Positions 23,720 to 30,113 of a stretch of DNA of 30,113 bases are shown here, one piece after another. The notes below the pieces were generated by a model. That model had not been told where the DNA came from. It saw only the letters and a list, made by a program, of their open reading frames with translations, and did not search any database. The translations under genes and the position numbers were made by a program. The stretch comes from an uncultured Alistipes sp. GTDB lineage: Bacteria > Bacteroidota > Bacteroidia > Bacteroidales > Rikenellaceae. The stretch's first letter is position 1. The number at the start of each line of letters is the position of its first letter. The stretch covers positions 1 to 30,113 of the forward strand of contig NZ_CABMQJ010000026.1 of NCBI RefSeq assembly GCF_902388705.1, in the 5' to 3' direction.

Positions 23720-23730
23720 TTGTTATTTTT
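23693..23730 (+). terminator. Attenuator terminator in the thrBC leader
   Basis: ACCCC (23702-23706) pairs with GGGGT (23711-23715) around a TGTG loop. After a bulged A, AC pairs with GT (23699-23700 with 23716-23717); after one mismatch ACAAC pairs with GTTGT (23693-23697 with 23719-23723). TTATTTTT follows. The 5' arm consists of the last Thr codons and the leader stop codon is in the 3' arm. An alternative outer pairing, CAACTAC (23679-23685) with GTAGTTG (23716-23722), is also possible. Confidence 0.8.
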
Positions 23731-23829
23731 CCGTCACGAGCATACCCGTTATGCACCTCCCGGCCCAGGCTGCCGGGGCGGAAATGAGAATTCAGTCAAC
23801 GGTAGTTTCATTCAACAGGAGATTTTATC

Positions 23830-24759
23830 ATGCAATATATCGAAGTATTCGCCCCCGGCACGGTGGCGAACCTGGGTTGCGGTTTCGACGTGATGGGCCT
23901 GACGCTCGACGGCGTGGGCGACCGGATGCGAATCGGCGTAGAGCCGGGCGCCGACGGACTCGCAATCAGCAACCGGAGCGGGAAAGAGCTTCCCGCCCGC
24001 ATGGAAGACAACGTCATCACCCCGGCCGTCATGGCCATGCTGGAGGCCTACGGCCAGTCCGTACGGGTCGAAATCACAATTCTCGAAAAAATAGCCCCGG
24101 GCAGCGGCATCGGTTCGAGCGCCGCATCGTCCGCCGCAGCGGTCTACGGCGTCAACGAACTGTTTGGACGGCCTTTCCCGGGCGAGCGGCTGGTGGAGTT
24201 CGCCATGATGGGCGAAGCGCTCATCGGCGGCACGCCCCATGCGGACAACGTCGGGCCCGCCGTACTGGGCGGCGTGGTGCTGATTCGCGGTTACGAACCG
24301 CTGGACATCGTCCGCCTGCCCGTCCCCGACGACTTTTTCTATGCCGTGGTGCATCCCGACATCGTCGTCAGCACCAAGGAGGCCCGCGAGGTGCTGCCCC
24401 GGGAAATCCCCCTGCACGACGCCGTCACGCAGTGGGGAAACGTCGGCGGGCTGGTCGCCGGATTCGCCCTGGGCGACGTGGCGCTGATCGGCCGCTCGAT
24501 GCACGACGCGGTGGCGGAACCCTGCCGCAAAGGGTTTATCCCGGGCTACGACCGCCTGAAAGAAGAGGTGCTCTCCGAAGGCGCCCTGGCGATGAACATC
24601 GCCGGCTCGGGGCCGTCGATTTTCGCACTGGCGGCTGACAAGGCCGTATCGGAGCAGGTCGCCGAACGGATGCAGGGGCATTTCGCCCGGCTCGGAATCG
24701 GCTGCAAAATGTACGCGGGCCGCGTATCGAACCGCGGCGCGCGAATTGTAGAACCGTAA
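23830..24759 (+). CDS. thrB: Homoserine kinase ThrB (GHMP family)
   Basis: ThrB phosphorylates homoserine with ATP, the penultimate step of threonine synthesis. The 309-residue product begins VFAPGTVANLGCGFDVMGLT, typical of GHMP homoserine kinases, and carries the ATP-binding loop PGSGIGSSAASSAAA (90-104). The C-terminal motif is NIAGSGPSIFAL. A good Shine-Dalgarno sequence AGGAG (23817-23821) lies 8 bases before the ATG. It is preceded by a Thr-rich leader peptide and terminator and followed by thrC after 14 bases. Unlike many Bacteroidota thr operons, no aspartokinase/homoserine dehydrogenase gene stands in front of it. Confidence 0.96.
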   Translation: MQYIEVFAPGTVANLGCGFDVMGLTLDGVGDRMRIGVEPGADGLAISNRSGKELPARMEDNVITPAVMAMLEAYGQSVRVEITILEKIAPGSGIGSSAASSAAAVYGVNELFGRPFPGERLVEFAMMGEALIGGTPHADNVGPAVLGGVVLIRGYEPLDIVRLPVPDDFFYAVVHPDIVVSTKEAREVLPREIPLHDAVTQWGNVGGLVAGFALGDVALIGRSMHDAVAEPCRKGFIPGYDRLKEEVLSEGALAMNIAGSGPSIFALAADKAVSEQVAERMQGHFARLGIGCKMYAGRVSNRGARIVEP

Positions 24760-24773
24760 AAACAACAACCGAA

Positions 24774-26063
24774 ATGAAATATTACAGCACGAAAGACCAA
24801 GCACGCGCACAGGCCTTTTCGCTTCGCGAGGCCGTGCAGGCGGGACTGGCGCCCGACGGAGGGCTGTTCGTCCCGGAACGTATTCCGCAGGCGGACATGG
24901 CCGTCGCAGAACGGCTGGCCGGAGAGTCCTACGCCGCGCTGGCCGGATACCTGGCCGGACTCTTCTTCGGCGACGACATCGACCCCGCCCTCCTGCAGCG
25001 GGAGATGGTGCGCATCTACGACTTTCCGCTCCCGCTGCGCCGGGTCGGCAGCCGCTACACGCTGGAGCTGTTCCACGGCCCGACGTTCGCATTCAAGGAC
25101 TACGGCGCCGGTTTCATGGGCCGGATGGTCGGCCTGCTGGGCGGCGGGGACGGAAAACTGGTGATTCTCACGGCCACGTCGGGCGATACGGGCAGCGCCG
25201 TGGCGCACGGCTTCCACAACGTGCCGGGCGTCGAGGTCGTGCTCCTCTACCCCGCGGGGAAAATCAGCCGCCTGCAGGAGTGCCAGATGACCACGCTCGG
25301 CAGCAACATCCACCCGCTGCGCGTGGCCGGAACGTTCGACGACTGCCAGCGGCTGGTCAAGGAGGTCTTCGCGGACAAGGCGTTCCGTGCCCGGCACCGC
25401 GTGTCGTCGGCCAACTCGATTAACCTGCTGCGCTGGATACCGCAGGCATTCTACTACTTCTACGGTTACCACCTGTGGCGGCAGGCCACGGGCGGCGACC
25501 AGCCCGTGGTCGTGGTGCCCAGCGGCAACTACGGCAACCTTTCGGCCGGGATGCTGGCCCGCCGCATGGGGCTGCCCCTGGGAGGTTTCGTCGCGGCTTC
25601 GAACAGCAACGACGTGGTGCCCGAATTCCTGCGCACGGGCGATTACCGCCCCCGGGCCTCGGTGCGGACGCTCGCCAATGCGATGGATGTCGGCGCACCA
25701 AGCAATTTCGAACGCATGCTGTGGCTCTGCGGCGACGATCCGGAGGCCCTGCGCGGCGAACTGGCGGGGTTCCGGTGCGACGATGCCCTGATACGCCGCA
25801 CCATCGACGAGCTGCACCGCAACCACGGCTACCTCTCCGACCCGCACAGCGCTGTCGGCTATGCGGCCTCCACGGCCTCGGGCAAGGCGGGCTTCTACCT
25901 CTCCACTGCCCATCCGGCCAAGTTCGGCGAGGTCATCTCCCCCGTCACGGGCGCCGCCGTACCGCTGCCTCCGCAGCTCGCGGAGCTCTCCCGGCGCCCC
26001 CGGACATCCGAACCGATGGAAGCCGACCTCGGCGCGCTGGAAGCGTTCATCGCAGGCGTATAG
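24774..26063 (+). CDS. thrC: Threonine synthase ThrC
   Basis: ThrC converts O-phosphohomoserine to threonine with pyridoxal phosphate. The 429-residue product has the N-terminal region AGLAPDGGLFVPE (22-34) and the PLP-binding lysine Lys108 in HGPTFAFKDYGAGFMGR. LTATSGDTGSAVAHGF and VPSGNYGNLSAGMLARRMG follow, the second being the phosphate-binding loop. NSNDVVPEFLRTGDY is also characteristic of the E. coli-like class. It is the last gene of the thrBC unit and ends before a perfect hairpin shared with convergent galE. Confidence 0.97.
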   Translation: MKYYSTKDQARAQAFSLREAVQAGLAPDGGLFVPERIPQADMAVAERLAGESYAALAGYLAGLFFGDDIDPALLQREMVRIYDFPLPLRRVGSRYTLELFHGPTFAFKDYGAGFMGRMVGLLGGGDGKLVILTATSGDTGSAVAHGFHNVPGVEVVLLYPAGKISRLQECQMTTLGSNIHPLRVAGTFDDCQRLVKEVFADKAFRARHRVSSANSINLLRWIPQAFYYFYGYHLWRQATGGDQPVVVVPSGNYGNLSAGMLARRMGLPLGGFVAASNSNDVVPEFLRTGDYRPRASVRTLANAMDVGAPSNFERMLWLCGDDPEALRGELAGFRCDDALIRRTIDELHRNHGYLSDPHSAVGYAASTASGKAGFYLSTAHPAKFGEVISPVTGAAVPLPPQLAELSRRPRTSEPMEADLGALEAFIAGV

Positions 26064-26114
26064 CGGGCACACGGCACACGAGAAAGACCGGCCGGTGAGT
26101 ACCGAAAAACAGAA

Positions 26115-26150
26115 TTCACCCCCGTCGCAACTCGTTGCGACGGGGGTGAA
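26115..26150. terminator. Bidirectional terminator between thrC and galE
   Basis: Perfect 16-bp arms (26115-26130 and 26135-26150, core CCCCGTCGCAA) enclose a CTCG loop. On the minus strand the stem is followed by TTCTGTTTTT; on the plus strand only ACCCTGTAAAA follows. It therefore suits galE best but can serve both convergent genes. Confidence 0.88.
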
Positions 26151-26200
26151 ACCCTGTAAAAACTTGCCGGACAACCTCGCTTTCGGGCTTCCGGCGGCAG

Positions 26201-27229
26201 CTATCCGATGCCGCGGATATGCTTCTCCCACTTCCAGGCCGCAGCCAGCGTTTCATCGAGCGAACGCTCGGCCCGCCACCCCAGTTCGTTGTTGGCGTAC
26301 GACGGATCGGCCCAGATGGCCACAATGTCGCCCGCCCGGCGGCCGACGATTTTATAGTTGAGTTTGAGGTTGTTCACCTCTTCGAACTTGCGAACCAGCT
26401 GGAGCACCGAAACGCCGTTGCCCGTGCCGACGTTGAAAATCTCGTACCTCCCCTTGTTCTTGTTTTCAATCATGCGCCGGATTGCCGCCACATGGGCTTT
26501 GGCCAAATCGACGACGTCGATATAGTCGCGGATGTTCGATCCGTCGGGCGTCGGATAGTCGTCGCCGAACACCGACAGGCACTCGCGGATACCGGCGGCC
26601 GTCTGCGTGATATAGGGTACGAGGTTCTGCGGAACGCCGCGCGGCAACTCGCCGATCAGCGCCGAAGGATGCGCGCCGATGGGATTGAAATAGCGCAGCG
26701 CAATGCCTTTCAGTCCGTCATAGGCGGCCAGCGAGTCGCGCAGGATATCCTCGCACATCTGCTTCGTGTTACCGTAAGGCGAGGTGGCCGGCTTGCGGGG
26801 CGTCTGCTCGGTAACGGGCAGCACGTCGGCCTCGCCGTAGACCGTGCACGACGACGAGAAGACGATGTTCCGCCGTCCGAATTCGCGCATCAGGTCGATG
26901 ACGTTCATGAACGACGTGAGGTTGTTGCGGTAGTATTCCAGCGGCTTGCTTACCGATTCGCCGACGGCTTTCGACGCCGCGAAGTGGATTACCGAATCGA
27001 AGTCGTATTTTTCGAACACCTTGCTGAACGCGCTGCGGTCGCAGCAGTCGATTCGCTCGAAGGGAACGTCGACACCCGTGATGCTGCGCACCCCCTCGAC
27101 GGCGTCCATGTCGCTGTTCGACAGGTTGTCGGCAATCACCACGTCGTATCCGGCCCCGATCAATTCCACGGCGGTATGCGAACCGATATAACCGGCGCCG
27201 CCGCTGACCAAAACACACGATTTTTTCAT
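26201..27229 (-). CDS. galE: UDP-glucose 4-epimerase GalE
   Basis: GalE interconverts UDP-glucose and UDP-galactose using bound NAD+, supplying surface polysaccharide synthesis and galactose use. The 342-residue product is an extended short-chain dehydrogenase. The NAD-binding GGAGYIGS spans residues 10-17, and FAASKAVGES, then FSSSCTVYG (Ser125-127) follow. The catalytic pair is Tyr152 and Lys156 (PYGNTK). RYFNPIGAHPS and RDYIDVVDLAKAH are typical of hexose epimerases. It stands alone, with its own promoter and a terminator shared with thrC, and interrupts the amino-acid genes. Confidence 0.95.
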   Translation of the reverse strand: MKKSCVLVSGGAGYIGSHTAVELIGAGYDVVIADNLSNSDMDAVEGVRSITGVDVPFERIDCCDRSAFSKVFEKYDFDSVIHFAASKAVGESVSKPLEYYRNNLTSFMNVIDLMREFGRRNIVFSSSCTVYGEADVLPVTEQTPRKPATSPYGNTKQMCEDILRDSLAAYDGLKGIALRYFNPIGAHPSALIGELPRGVPQNLVPYITQTAAGIRECLSVFGDDYPTPDGSNIRDYIDVVDLAKAHVAAIRRMIENKNKGRYEIFNVGTGNGVSVLQLVRKFEEVNNLKLNYKIVGRRAGDIVAIWADPSYANNELGWRAERSLDETLAAAWKWEKHIRGIG

Positions 27230-27253
27230 AGTTGACGGTTTTTATTTGAGTTA

Positions 27254-27287
27254 CAAATATAACACAAAAAAACGCCCGTTCGCCAAA
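27254..27287 (-). promoter_or_regulatory. Predicted galE promoter
   Basis: On the minus strand TTTG (27287-27284) and a perfect TATATTTG (27261-27254) are separated by 22 bases, slightly more than usual. It lies 25 bases before the galE start. Confidence 0.6.
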
Positions 27288-27545
27288 ACGGCCCGAAAAC
27301 CTGAAGCCGCCGCCGAAAAAGACCGGCGGGGAGGGGCAATCGGCATCCGTGAAAAAACCCGGGCCGGACACCGGCAGACGGACGCCGTACGCAGACGAAA
27401 TTATTGTAAGGATACCGGGCCACAACCCCGCCCAAAACCCCGTTACGGGACGGATGCAGCCCGCGCGCTGCCTTGCCGGCTAACAATTCGTAACCCCGGA
27501 CGTTAAAAAAGCCGTCGAAAAATGTCGGTTTTCGGAAATTAGTCG

Positions 27546-27553
27546 TATATTTG
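27546..27553 (+). promoter_or_regulatory. Predicted -7 element of the kbl promoter
   Basis: TATATTTG matches the Bacteroidota -7 box and lies 51 bases before kbl. The -33 region has no exact TTTG. The rest of the 375-bp galE-kbl gap (27288-27545) shows no gene or clear structure. Confidence 0.5.
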
Positions 27554-27604
27554 CTAACAGATTGACACCTCACACGCCGGAAATTCATCAAAACATTAAC
27601 GGAT

Positions 27605-28792
27605 ATGTACGGAAAAATCAAAGAACACCTGCAGCACGAACTTGCTGAAATCAAGGCTGCAGGGCTCTACAAGAGCGAACGAATCATCACTTCGCCGCAG
27701 CGTGCGGAGATCGAAGTTGCAGGTCGTAAGGTGCTTAACTTCTGCGCCAACAACTACCTCGGGCTCTCGGACAACCCGCGTCTTGTCGAAGCGGCCAAAA
27801 AGGCGATGGACAGCCGCGGCTACGGCATGTCGTCGGTACGCTTCATCTGCGGCTGCCAGGACATCCACAAACAGCTCGAAAAGGCCATCGCCGACTACTT
27901 CGGCACCGAGGACACCATCCTCTACGCCGCCTGCTTCGATGCCAACGGAGGCGTTTTCGAACCGCTTTTCACCGATGAGGACGCCATCATTTCCGACGCC
28001 CTGAACCACGCCTCGATTATCGACGGCGTACGCCTCTGCAAGGCCGTGCGTTACCGTTACGCCAACGCCGACATGGCCGAACTGGAAGAATGCCTCAAAA
28101 AGGCGCAGGCACAGCGTTTCCGCGTCATCTGCACCGACGGCGTCTTCTCGATGGACGGCAACGCCGCCCCGCTGGACAAAATATGCCAGCTGGCCGAGAA
28201 ATACGACGCGCTGGTGATGGTCGACGAATGCCACTCGGCAGGCGTGCTGGGCAAGACCGGCCGCGGCATCACCGAGCTTTACGACCTGCGCGGACAGGTC
28301 GACATCCTCACGGGTACGCTGGGCAAGGCTTTCGGCGGCGCCGTAGGCGGCTTCACGACGGGCCGCAGGGAGATTATCGACATGCTGCGCCAGCGTTCGC
28401 GTCCCTACCTCTTCTCCAACTCGCTGCCCCCCGCCGTCGTCGGCGCCGGCATCGAGATGTTCCGGATGCTGGCCGAGAGCAACGAACTCCACGACCGGCT
28501 GGTCGCCAACGTCGAGCACTTCCGCAAGGGCATGCTGGCGGCGGGCTTCGACATCAAGCCCACGCAGTCGGCCATCTGCGCCGTGATGCTCTACGACGCC
28601 AAACTGTCGCAGGACTTCGCCGCGAAACTGCAGGACGAGGGCGTATTCGTCACGGGCTTCTACTATCCCGTCGTACCGAAAGGCCAGGCGCGCATCCGCG
28701 TGCAGGTGTCGGCAGGCCACACCACCGACCAGCTCGACCGCTGCATCGCCGCCTTCACCAAGGTCGGCAAAGAATTGAATGTCATTAAATAA
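27605..28792 (+). CDS. kbl: Glycine C-acetyltransferase (2-amino-3-ketobutyrate CoA ligase)
   Basis: Kbl cleaves 2-amino-3-oxobutyrate with CoA to glycine and acetyl-CoA, the second step of threonine degradation after threonine dehydrogenase. The 395-residue product is an alpha-oxoamine synthase. Motifs are NFCANNYLGLSDNP (45-58), FICGCQDIHKQLE (80-92), DECHSAGVLGKTGRG (207-221) and the PLP lysine Lys241 in LTGTLGKAFGGAVGG. Length and motifs fit Kbl better than BioF or ALA synthase. No threonine dehydrogenase gene is adjacent. It is followed after 11 bases by an Lrp/AsnC regulator, probably in the same transcript. Confidence 0.92.
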   Translation: MYGKIKEHLQHELAEIKAAGLYKSERIITSPQRAEIEVAGRKVLNFCANNYLGLSDNPRLVEAAKKAMDSRGYGMSSVRFICGCQDIHKQLEKAIADYFGTEDTILYAACFDANGGVFEPLFTDEDAIISDALNHASIIDGVRLCKAVRYRYANADMAELEECLKKAQAQRFRVICTDGVFSMDGNAAPLDKICQLAEKYDALVMVDECHSAGVLGKTGRGITELYDLRGQVDILTGTLGKAFGGAVGGFTTGRREIIDMLRQRSRPYLFSNSLPPAVVGAGIEMFRMLAESNELHDRLVANVEHFRKGMLAAGFDIKPTQSAICAVMLYDAKLSQDFAAKLQDEGVFVTGFYYPVVPKGQARIRVQVSAGHTTDQLDRCIAAFTKVGKELNVIK

Positions 28793-28803
28793 CCAATCCT
28801 CGT

Positions 28804-29277
28804 ATGCCTAAAACCTCATTAGACGCAATCGATCGCAAGATTCTCAAATACCTGATTAAGAATGCGCGCATGCCGTTCCTCGAAATCGCCCGCGAATGCG
28901 GCATTTCGGGGGCGGCAATCCACCAGCGCATCCGCAAGCTCGACGACTCGGGCGTTATCCTGGGCAGCCGCCTGATCGTAGACCCCAAAATGATGGGCTT
29001 CGACGTCTGCGCCCACATCAGCATCACGCTCAAGGATCCGCAGCTGCTCAAACAGACCGTGGAGCAGCTCAAGGAGGTTCCCGAAATCGTGGAGGCACAC
29101 TTCATCACCGGCTCGGGCAACATCCTCGTGAAACTCTACTGCGTGGACAACGAGCACCTCATGCGTACGATCTTCGACGGCATCCTGCGCATCCAGGGCG
29201 TCGCCTCCACGGAAACGCAGATTTCGCTGCAGGAGGCTTTCCAACGCCAGGTGAACGTCGATTTCATCGAAGAATAA
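28804..29277 (+). CDS. Lrp/AsnC-family transcriptional regulator
   Basis: This 157-residue protein has an N-terminal helix-turn-helix (LDAIDRKILKYLIKNARMPF, then GISGAAIHQRIRKLDDSGVI, about residues 6-55). The C-terminal RAM/ACT-like effector domain (about 68-150) includes FDVCAHISITLKD and EAHFITGSGNILVKLYC. Such proteins form octamers or dimers and sense amino acids. Being 11 bases behind kbl, it may control threonine/glycine metabolism, and the nearby leu, ilv and thr operons are also candidates. The ligand cannot be read from sequence. A strong terminator follows. Confidence 0.93.
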   Translation: MPKTSLDAIDRKILKYLIKNARMPFLEIARECGISGAAIHQRIRKLDDSGVILGSRLIVDPKMMGFDVCAHISITLKDPQLLKQTVEQLKEVPEIVEAHFITGSGNILVKLYCVDNEHLMRTIFDGILRIQGVASTETQISLQEAFQRQVNVDFIEE

Positions 29278-29312
29278 CACGCCGCCGGGCGGTCCGCCGC
29301 CCCGCATGCACG

Positions 29313-29342
29313 CCGGAAGCCCGCAGGGGCTTCCGGTTTTTT
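29313..29342 (+). terminator. Intrinsic terminator after the Lrp/AsnC gene
   Basis: CCGGAAGCCC (29313-29322) and GGGCTTCCGG (29327-29336) form a perfect 10-bp stem with a 4-base loop followed by six Ts. Confidence 0.92.
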
Positions 29343-29397
29343 CGTCCGCACGCCTCTGCACACGCCTCTCCGGACACCTTTCCGGACGCCCCGTATA

Positions 29398-29427
29398 CAA
29401 AGAAAGCACCCCGCCTAACGGCGGGGT
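29398..29427 (-). terminator. Intrinsic terminator of the small secreted-protein gene
   Basis: ACCCCGCC (29408-29415) and GGCGGGGT (29420-29427) pair perfectly around a 4-base loop. On the minus strand the stem is followed by GCTTTCTTT. A 12-bp palindrome AAACAATTGTTT (29436-29447) lies between it and the gene. Confidence 0.8.
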
Positions 29428-29469
29428 ACCCCGGCAAACAATTGTTTAACTGATAATTATCCCGGAAGC

Positions 29470-29742
29470 TTATTTTGCGGACGAAGCTTCCGATGCGGAG
29501 GAGGAGTTGCCCTCATTTGTGCTTTCACTCTCAACCTTGTTCTCCTCCTGGGTCGATTCTCCGGCAGTCGAATCGGCCTTCACCGCATCGTCGGCTGCCG
29601 ATTTCTCCTGCTCGTCGGTAGTCGCGGGCGTCGTAGCCTCGGTCGCTTCGGGAGCGTCCTTCTTCTCGGGCTGCTGTGCGCAGGCAAATGCGCCGCCAGC
29701 CATCAGCATCAATGCTGCCATTGTTACAATTGTCTTTTTCAT
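29470..29742 (-). CDS. Small acidic low-complexity exported protein
   Basis: This 90-residue protein has a clear export signal (MKKTIVTMAALMLMAGGAFA) followed by CAQQPEKK. The Cys directly after the cleavage-like site suggests a lipoprotein, although AFAC is a poor lipobox and signal peptidase I cleavage after AFA is also possible. The mature part, about 70 residues, is almost wholly Glu, Ser, Thr, Ala, Asp and Lys with no hydrophobic core, so it should be disordered and strongly acidic. The function is unknown. It has its own terminator, no housekeeping promoter I can see, and a near-consensus sigma-54 site about 75 bases upstream. Confidence 0.8.
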   Translation of the reverse strand: MKKTIVTMAALMLMAGGAFACAQQPEKKDAPEATEATTPATTDEQEKSAADDAVKADSTAGESTQEENKVESESTNEGNSSSASEASSAK

Positions 29743-29816
29743 CGCTTTAAAAAATTAAGGTTCCACTTCATTCGGTCTGAATCGGTGTTTCATCGGCCGT
29801 TCTGCCTGAAGGAAGT

Positions 29817-29831
29817 CCAAGCGGCGTGCCA
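29817..29831 (-). promoter_or_regulatory. Candidate sigma-54 promoter of the small secreted-protein gene
   Basis: On the minus strand TGGCAC-N5-TTGG (29831-29817) matches the -24/-12 consensus TGGCAC-N5-TTGC except for the last base. Initiation would be near 29806, giving a 5' leader of about 64 bases. Phased TGTGGAAA repeats lie about 90-140 bp upstream of that point, the usual distance of enhancer sites. The mismatch is in the conserved GC, so the call is tentative. Confidence 0.4.
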
Positions 29832-29833
29832 TT

Positions 29834-29870
29834 CGGATAAAAAAGAGAAAACCGCTGTTTATCAGCGGTT
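29834..29870 (-). terminator. Intrinsic terminator of the sigma-54 activator gene
   Basis: AACCGCTG (29850-29857) and CAGCGGTT (29863-29870) pair perfectly around a 5-base loop. On the minus strand the stem is followed by TTCTCTTTTTTATCC. It lies 86 bases after the activator stop codon. Confidence 0.85.
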
Positions 29871-29897
29871 GACATTCTTGCCCGGAATCCGGCGGTA

Positions 29898-29945
29898 TGT
29901 GGAAAAGTGTGGAAATCGCGCCACAGTGTGTGGAAAATATCCACA
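29898..29945. repeat. Phased TGTGGAAA repeats
   Basis: Direct copies TGTGGAAAA (29898-29906), TGTGGAAAT (29908-29916) and TGTGGAAAA (29929-29937) start 10 and 21 bp apart, so all face the same side of the helix. An inverted half, TCCACA (29940-29945), makes TGTGGA-N5-TCCACA with the third copy. They lie between the sigma-54 activator stop codon and its terminator. They may be activator enhancer sites for the small secreted-protein gene; each also resembles a DnaA box with one or two mismatches. Confidence 0.6.
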
Positions 29946-29956
29946 CCGCGCGCCCG

Positions 29957-30113
29957 TTATTCGATGCCGTACAGGTGCAGTTTGTTGTAAAGGGTCTTGC
30001 GGTCTACCCCCAGCAGCTTGGCGGCCTGCGACTTGTTGCCCCCAGCCATCGCCAGCGCCCGGCGTATCCGCTCCTCCTCGCCCGCGGGGTTGCGCAGCGG
30101 CACGGCCGGCGCA
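29957..30113 (-). CDS. Sigma-54-dependent transcriptional activator, C-terminal Fis-type helix-turn-helix (partial)
   Basis: Only the last 51 residues are in the window, running off its right edge (coding frame begins at 30112). The visible sequence contains EEERIRRALAMAGGNKSQAA followed by KLLGVDRKTLYNKLHLYGIE. This is the Fis-type DNA-binding domain that ends NtrC-family activators of sigma-54 RNA polymerase: GNKSQAAKLLGVDRKTLYNKL is the recognition helix-turn-helix pattern (described here in overlapping parts). The AAA+ and receiver domains must lie outside. A terminator follows, and possible binding sites lie just downstream. Confidence 0.85.
   Translation of the reverse strand, partial: APAVPLRNPAGEEERIRRALAMAGGNKSQAAKLLGVDRKTLYNKLHLYGIE

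Noticed and set aside
23449..23787. 112-residue frame overlapping the thr leader
   Set aside because: It starts before the promoter, is in another frame from the Thr-rich peptide, and has no motif; the poly-Thr frame explains the region better.
27246..27506. 86-residue frame in the galE-kbl gap
   Set aside because: It overlaps the galE promoter, is Arg/Ala-rich like other spurious frames, and lacks a start signal.
29898..29945. Replication origin based on DnaA-box-like repeats
   Set aside because: None of the copies is an exact TTATCCACA, there is no AT-rich unwinding region or dnaA gene nearby, and an activator-site reading fits the context better.

Overview
The window looks like chromosomal DNA from a GC-rich member of the Bacteroidota, most likely Alistipes/Rikenellaceae-like (inference). 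The reasons are the Bacteroidota promoter form TTTG-N(about 20)-TAnnTTTG seen several times, weak or absent Shine-Dalgarno sequences at most starts, a long-form MraY, a DNPR-type (meso-diaminopimelate) MurE, long-form bL25, and an ECF sigma/membrane protein/DUF2807 cluster. There are no insertion sequences, phage genes, tRNAs, rRNAs or CRISPR arrays. It is a core-metabolism region, and its most interesting content lies in the intergenic DNA.

Layout. 1-5293 (+): end of murE, mraY, a doubtful 129-residue ORF, murD, ftsW, and an Hsp15-like S4 RNA-binding protein. 5294-5506: convergent gap with a 48-bp imperfect palindrome. 5507-6659 (-): rplY then pth. 6842-9241 (+): ECF sigma factor, overlapping small membrane protein (putative anti-sigma), and a secreted protein joining Spy/CpxP-like LTxxQ motifs to a DUF2807 repeat domain. 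9595-15842 (+): leuA-leuC-leuD-cimA-leuB, including a second synthase of the (R)-citramalate type. 15978-23037 (-): ilvD-ilvB-ilvN-ilvC, then asnB. 23830-26063 (+): thrB-thrC. 26201-27229 (-): galE. 27605-29277 (+): kbl and an Lrp/AsnC regulator. 29470-29742 (-): a small acidic secreted protein. 29957-30113 (-): the Fis-type C-terminus of a sigma-54 activator.

How the genes work together. The leu, ilv and thr blocks cover most of branched-chain amino acid and threonine synthesis. CimA with LeuCDB could make 2-oxobutyrate from pyruvate, feeding IlvBN, IlvC and IlvD for isoleucine. Threonine made by ThrB/ThrC can be degraded toward glycine through Kbl, next to an amino-acid-responsive regulator.

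Main discovery candidate. The 792-bp gap between ilvD and thrB holds two divergent, peptide-coupled transcription attenuators, neither in a normal gene list. On the minus strand a consensus promoter drives a 19-residue leader peptide with eight Val/Ile/Leu residues. Directly behind its stop codon are perfectly mutually exclusive antiterminator and terminator stems before ilvD. On the plus strand a consensus promoter drives a leader peptide of about 41-43 residues ending in eight consecutive Thr codons. Those codons form the 5' arm of an intrinsic terminator before thrB. The same gap carries three exact copies of CTTACGATTT spaced 88 and 89 bp apart.

A second candidate lies at the right edge: helically phased TGTGGAAA repeats and a near-consensus sigma-54 promoter upstream of the small acidic secreted protein, next to a sigma-54 activator gene.
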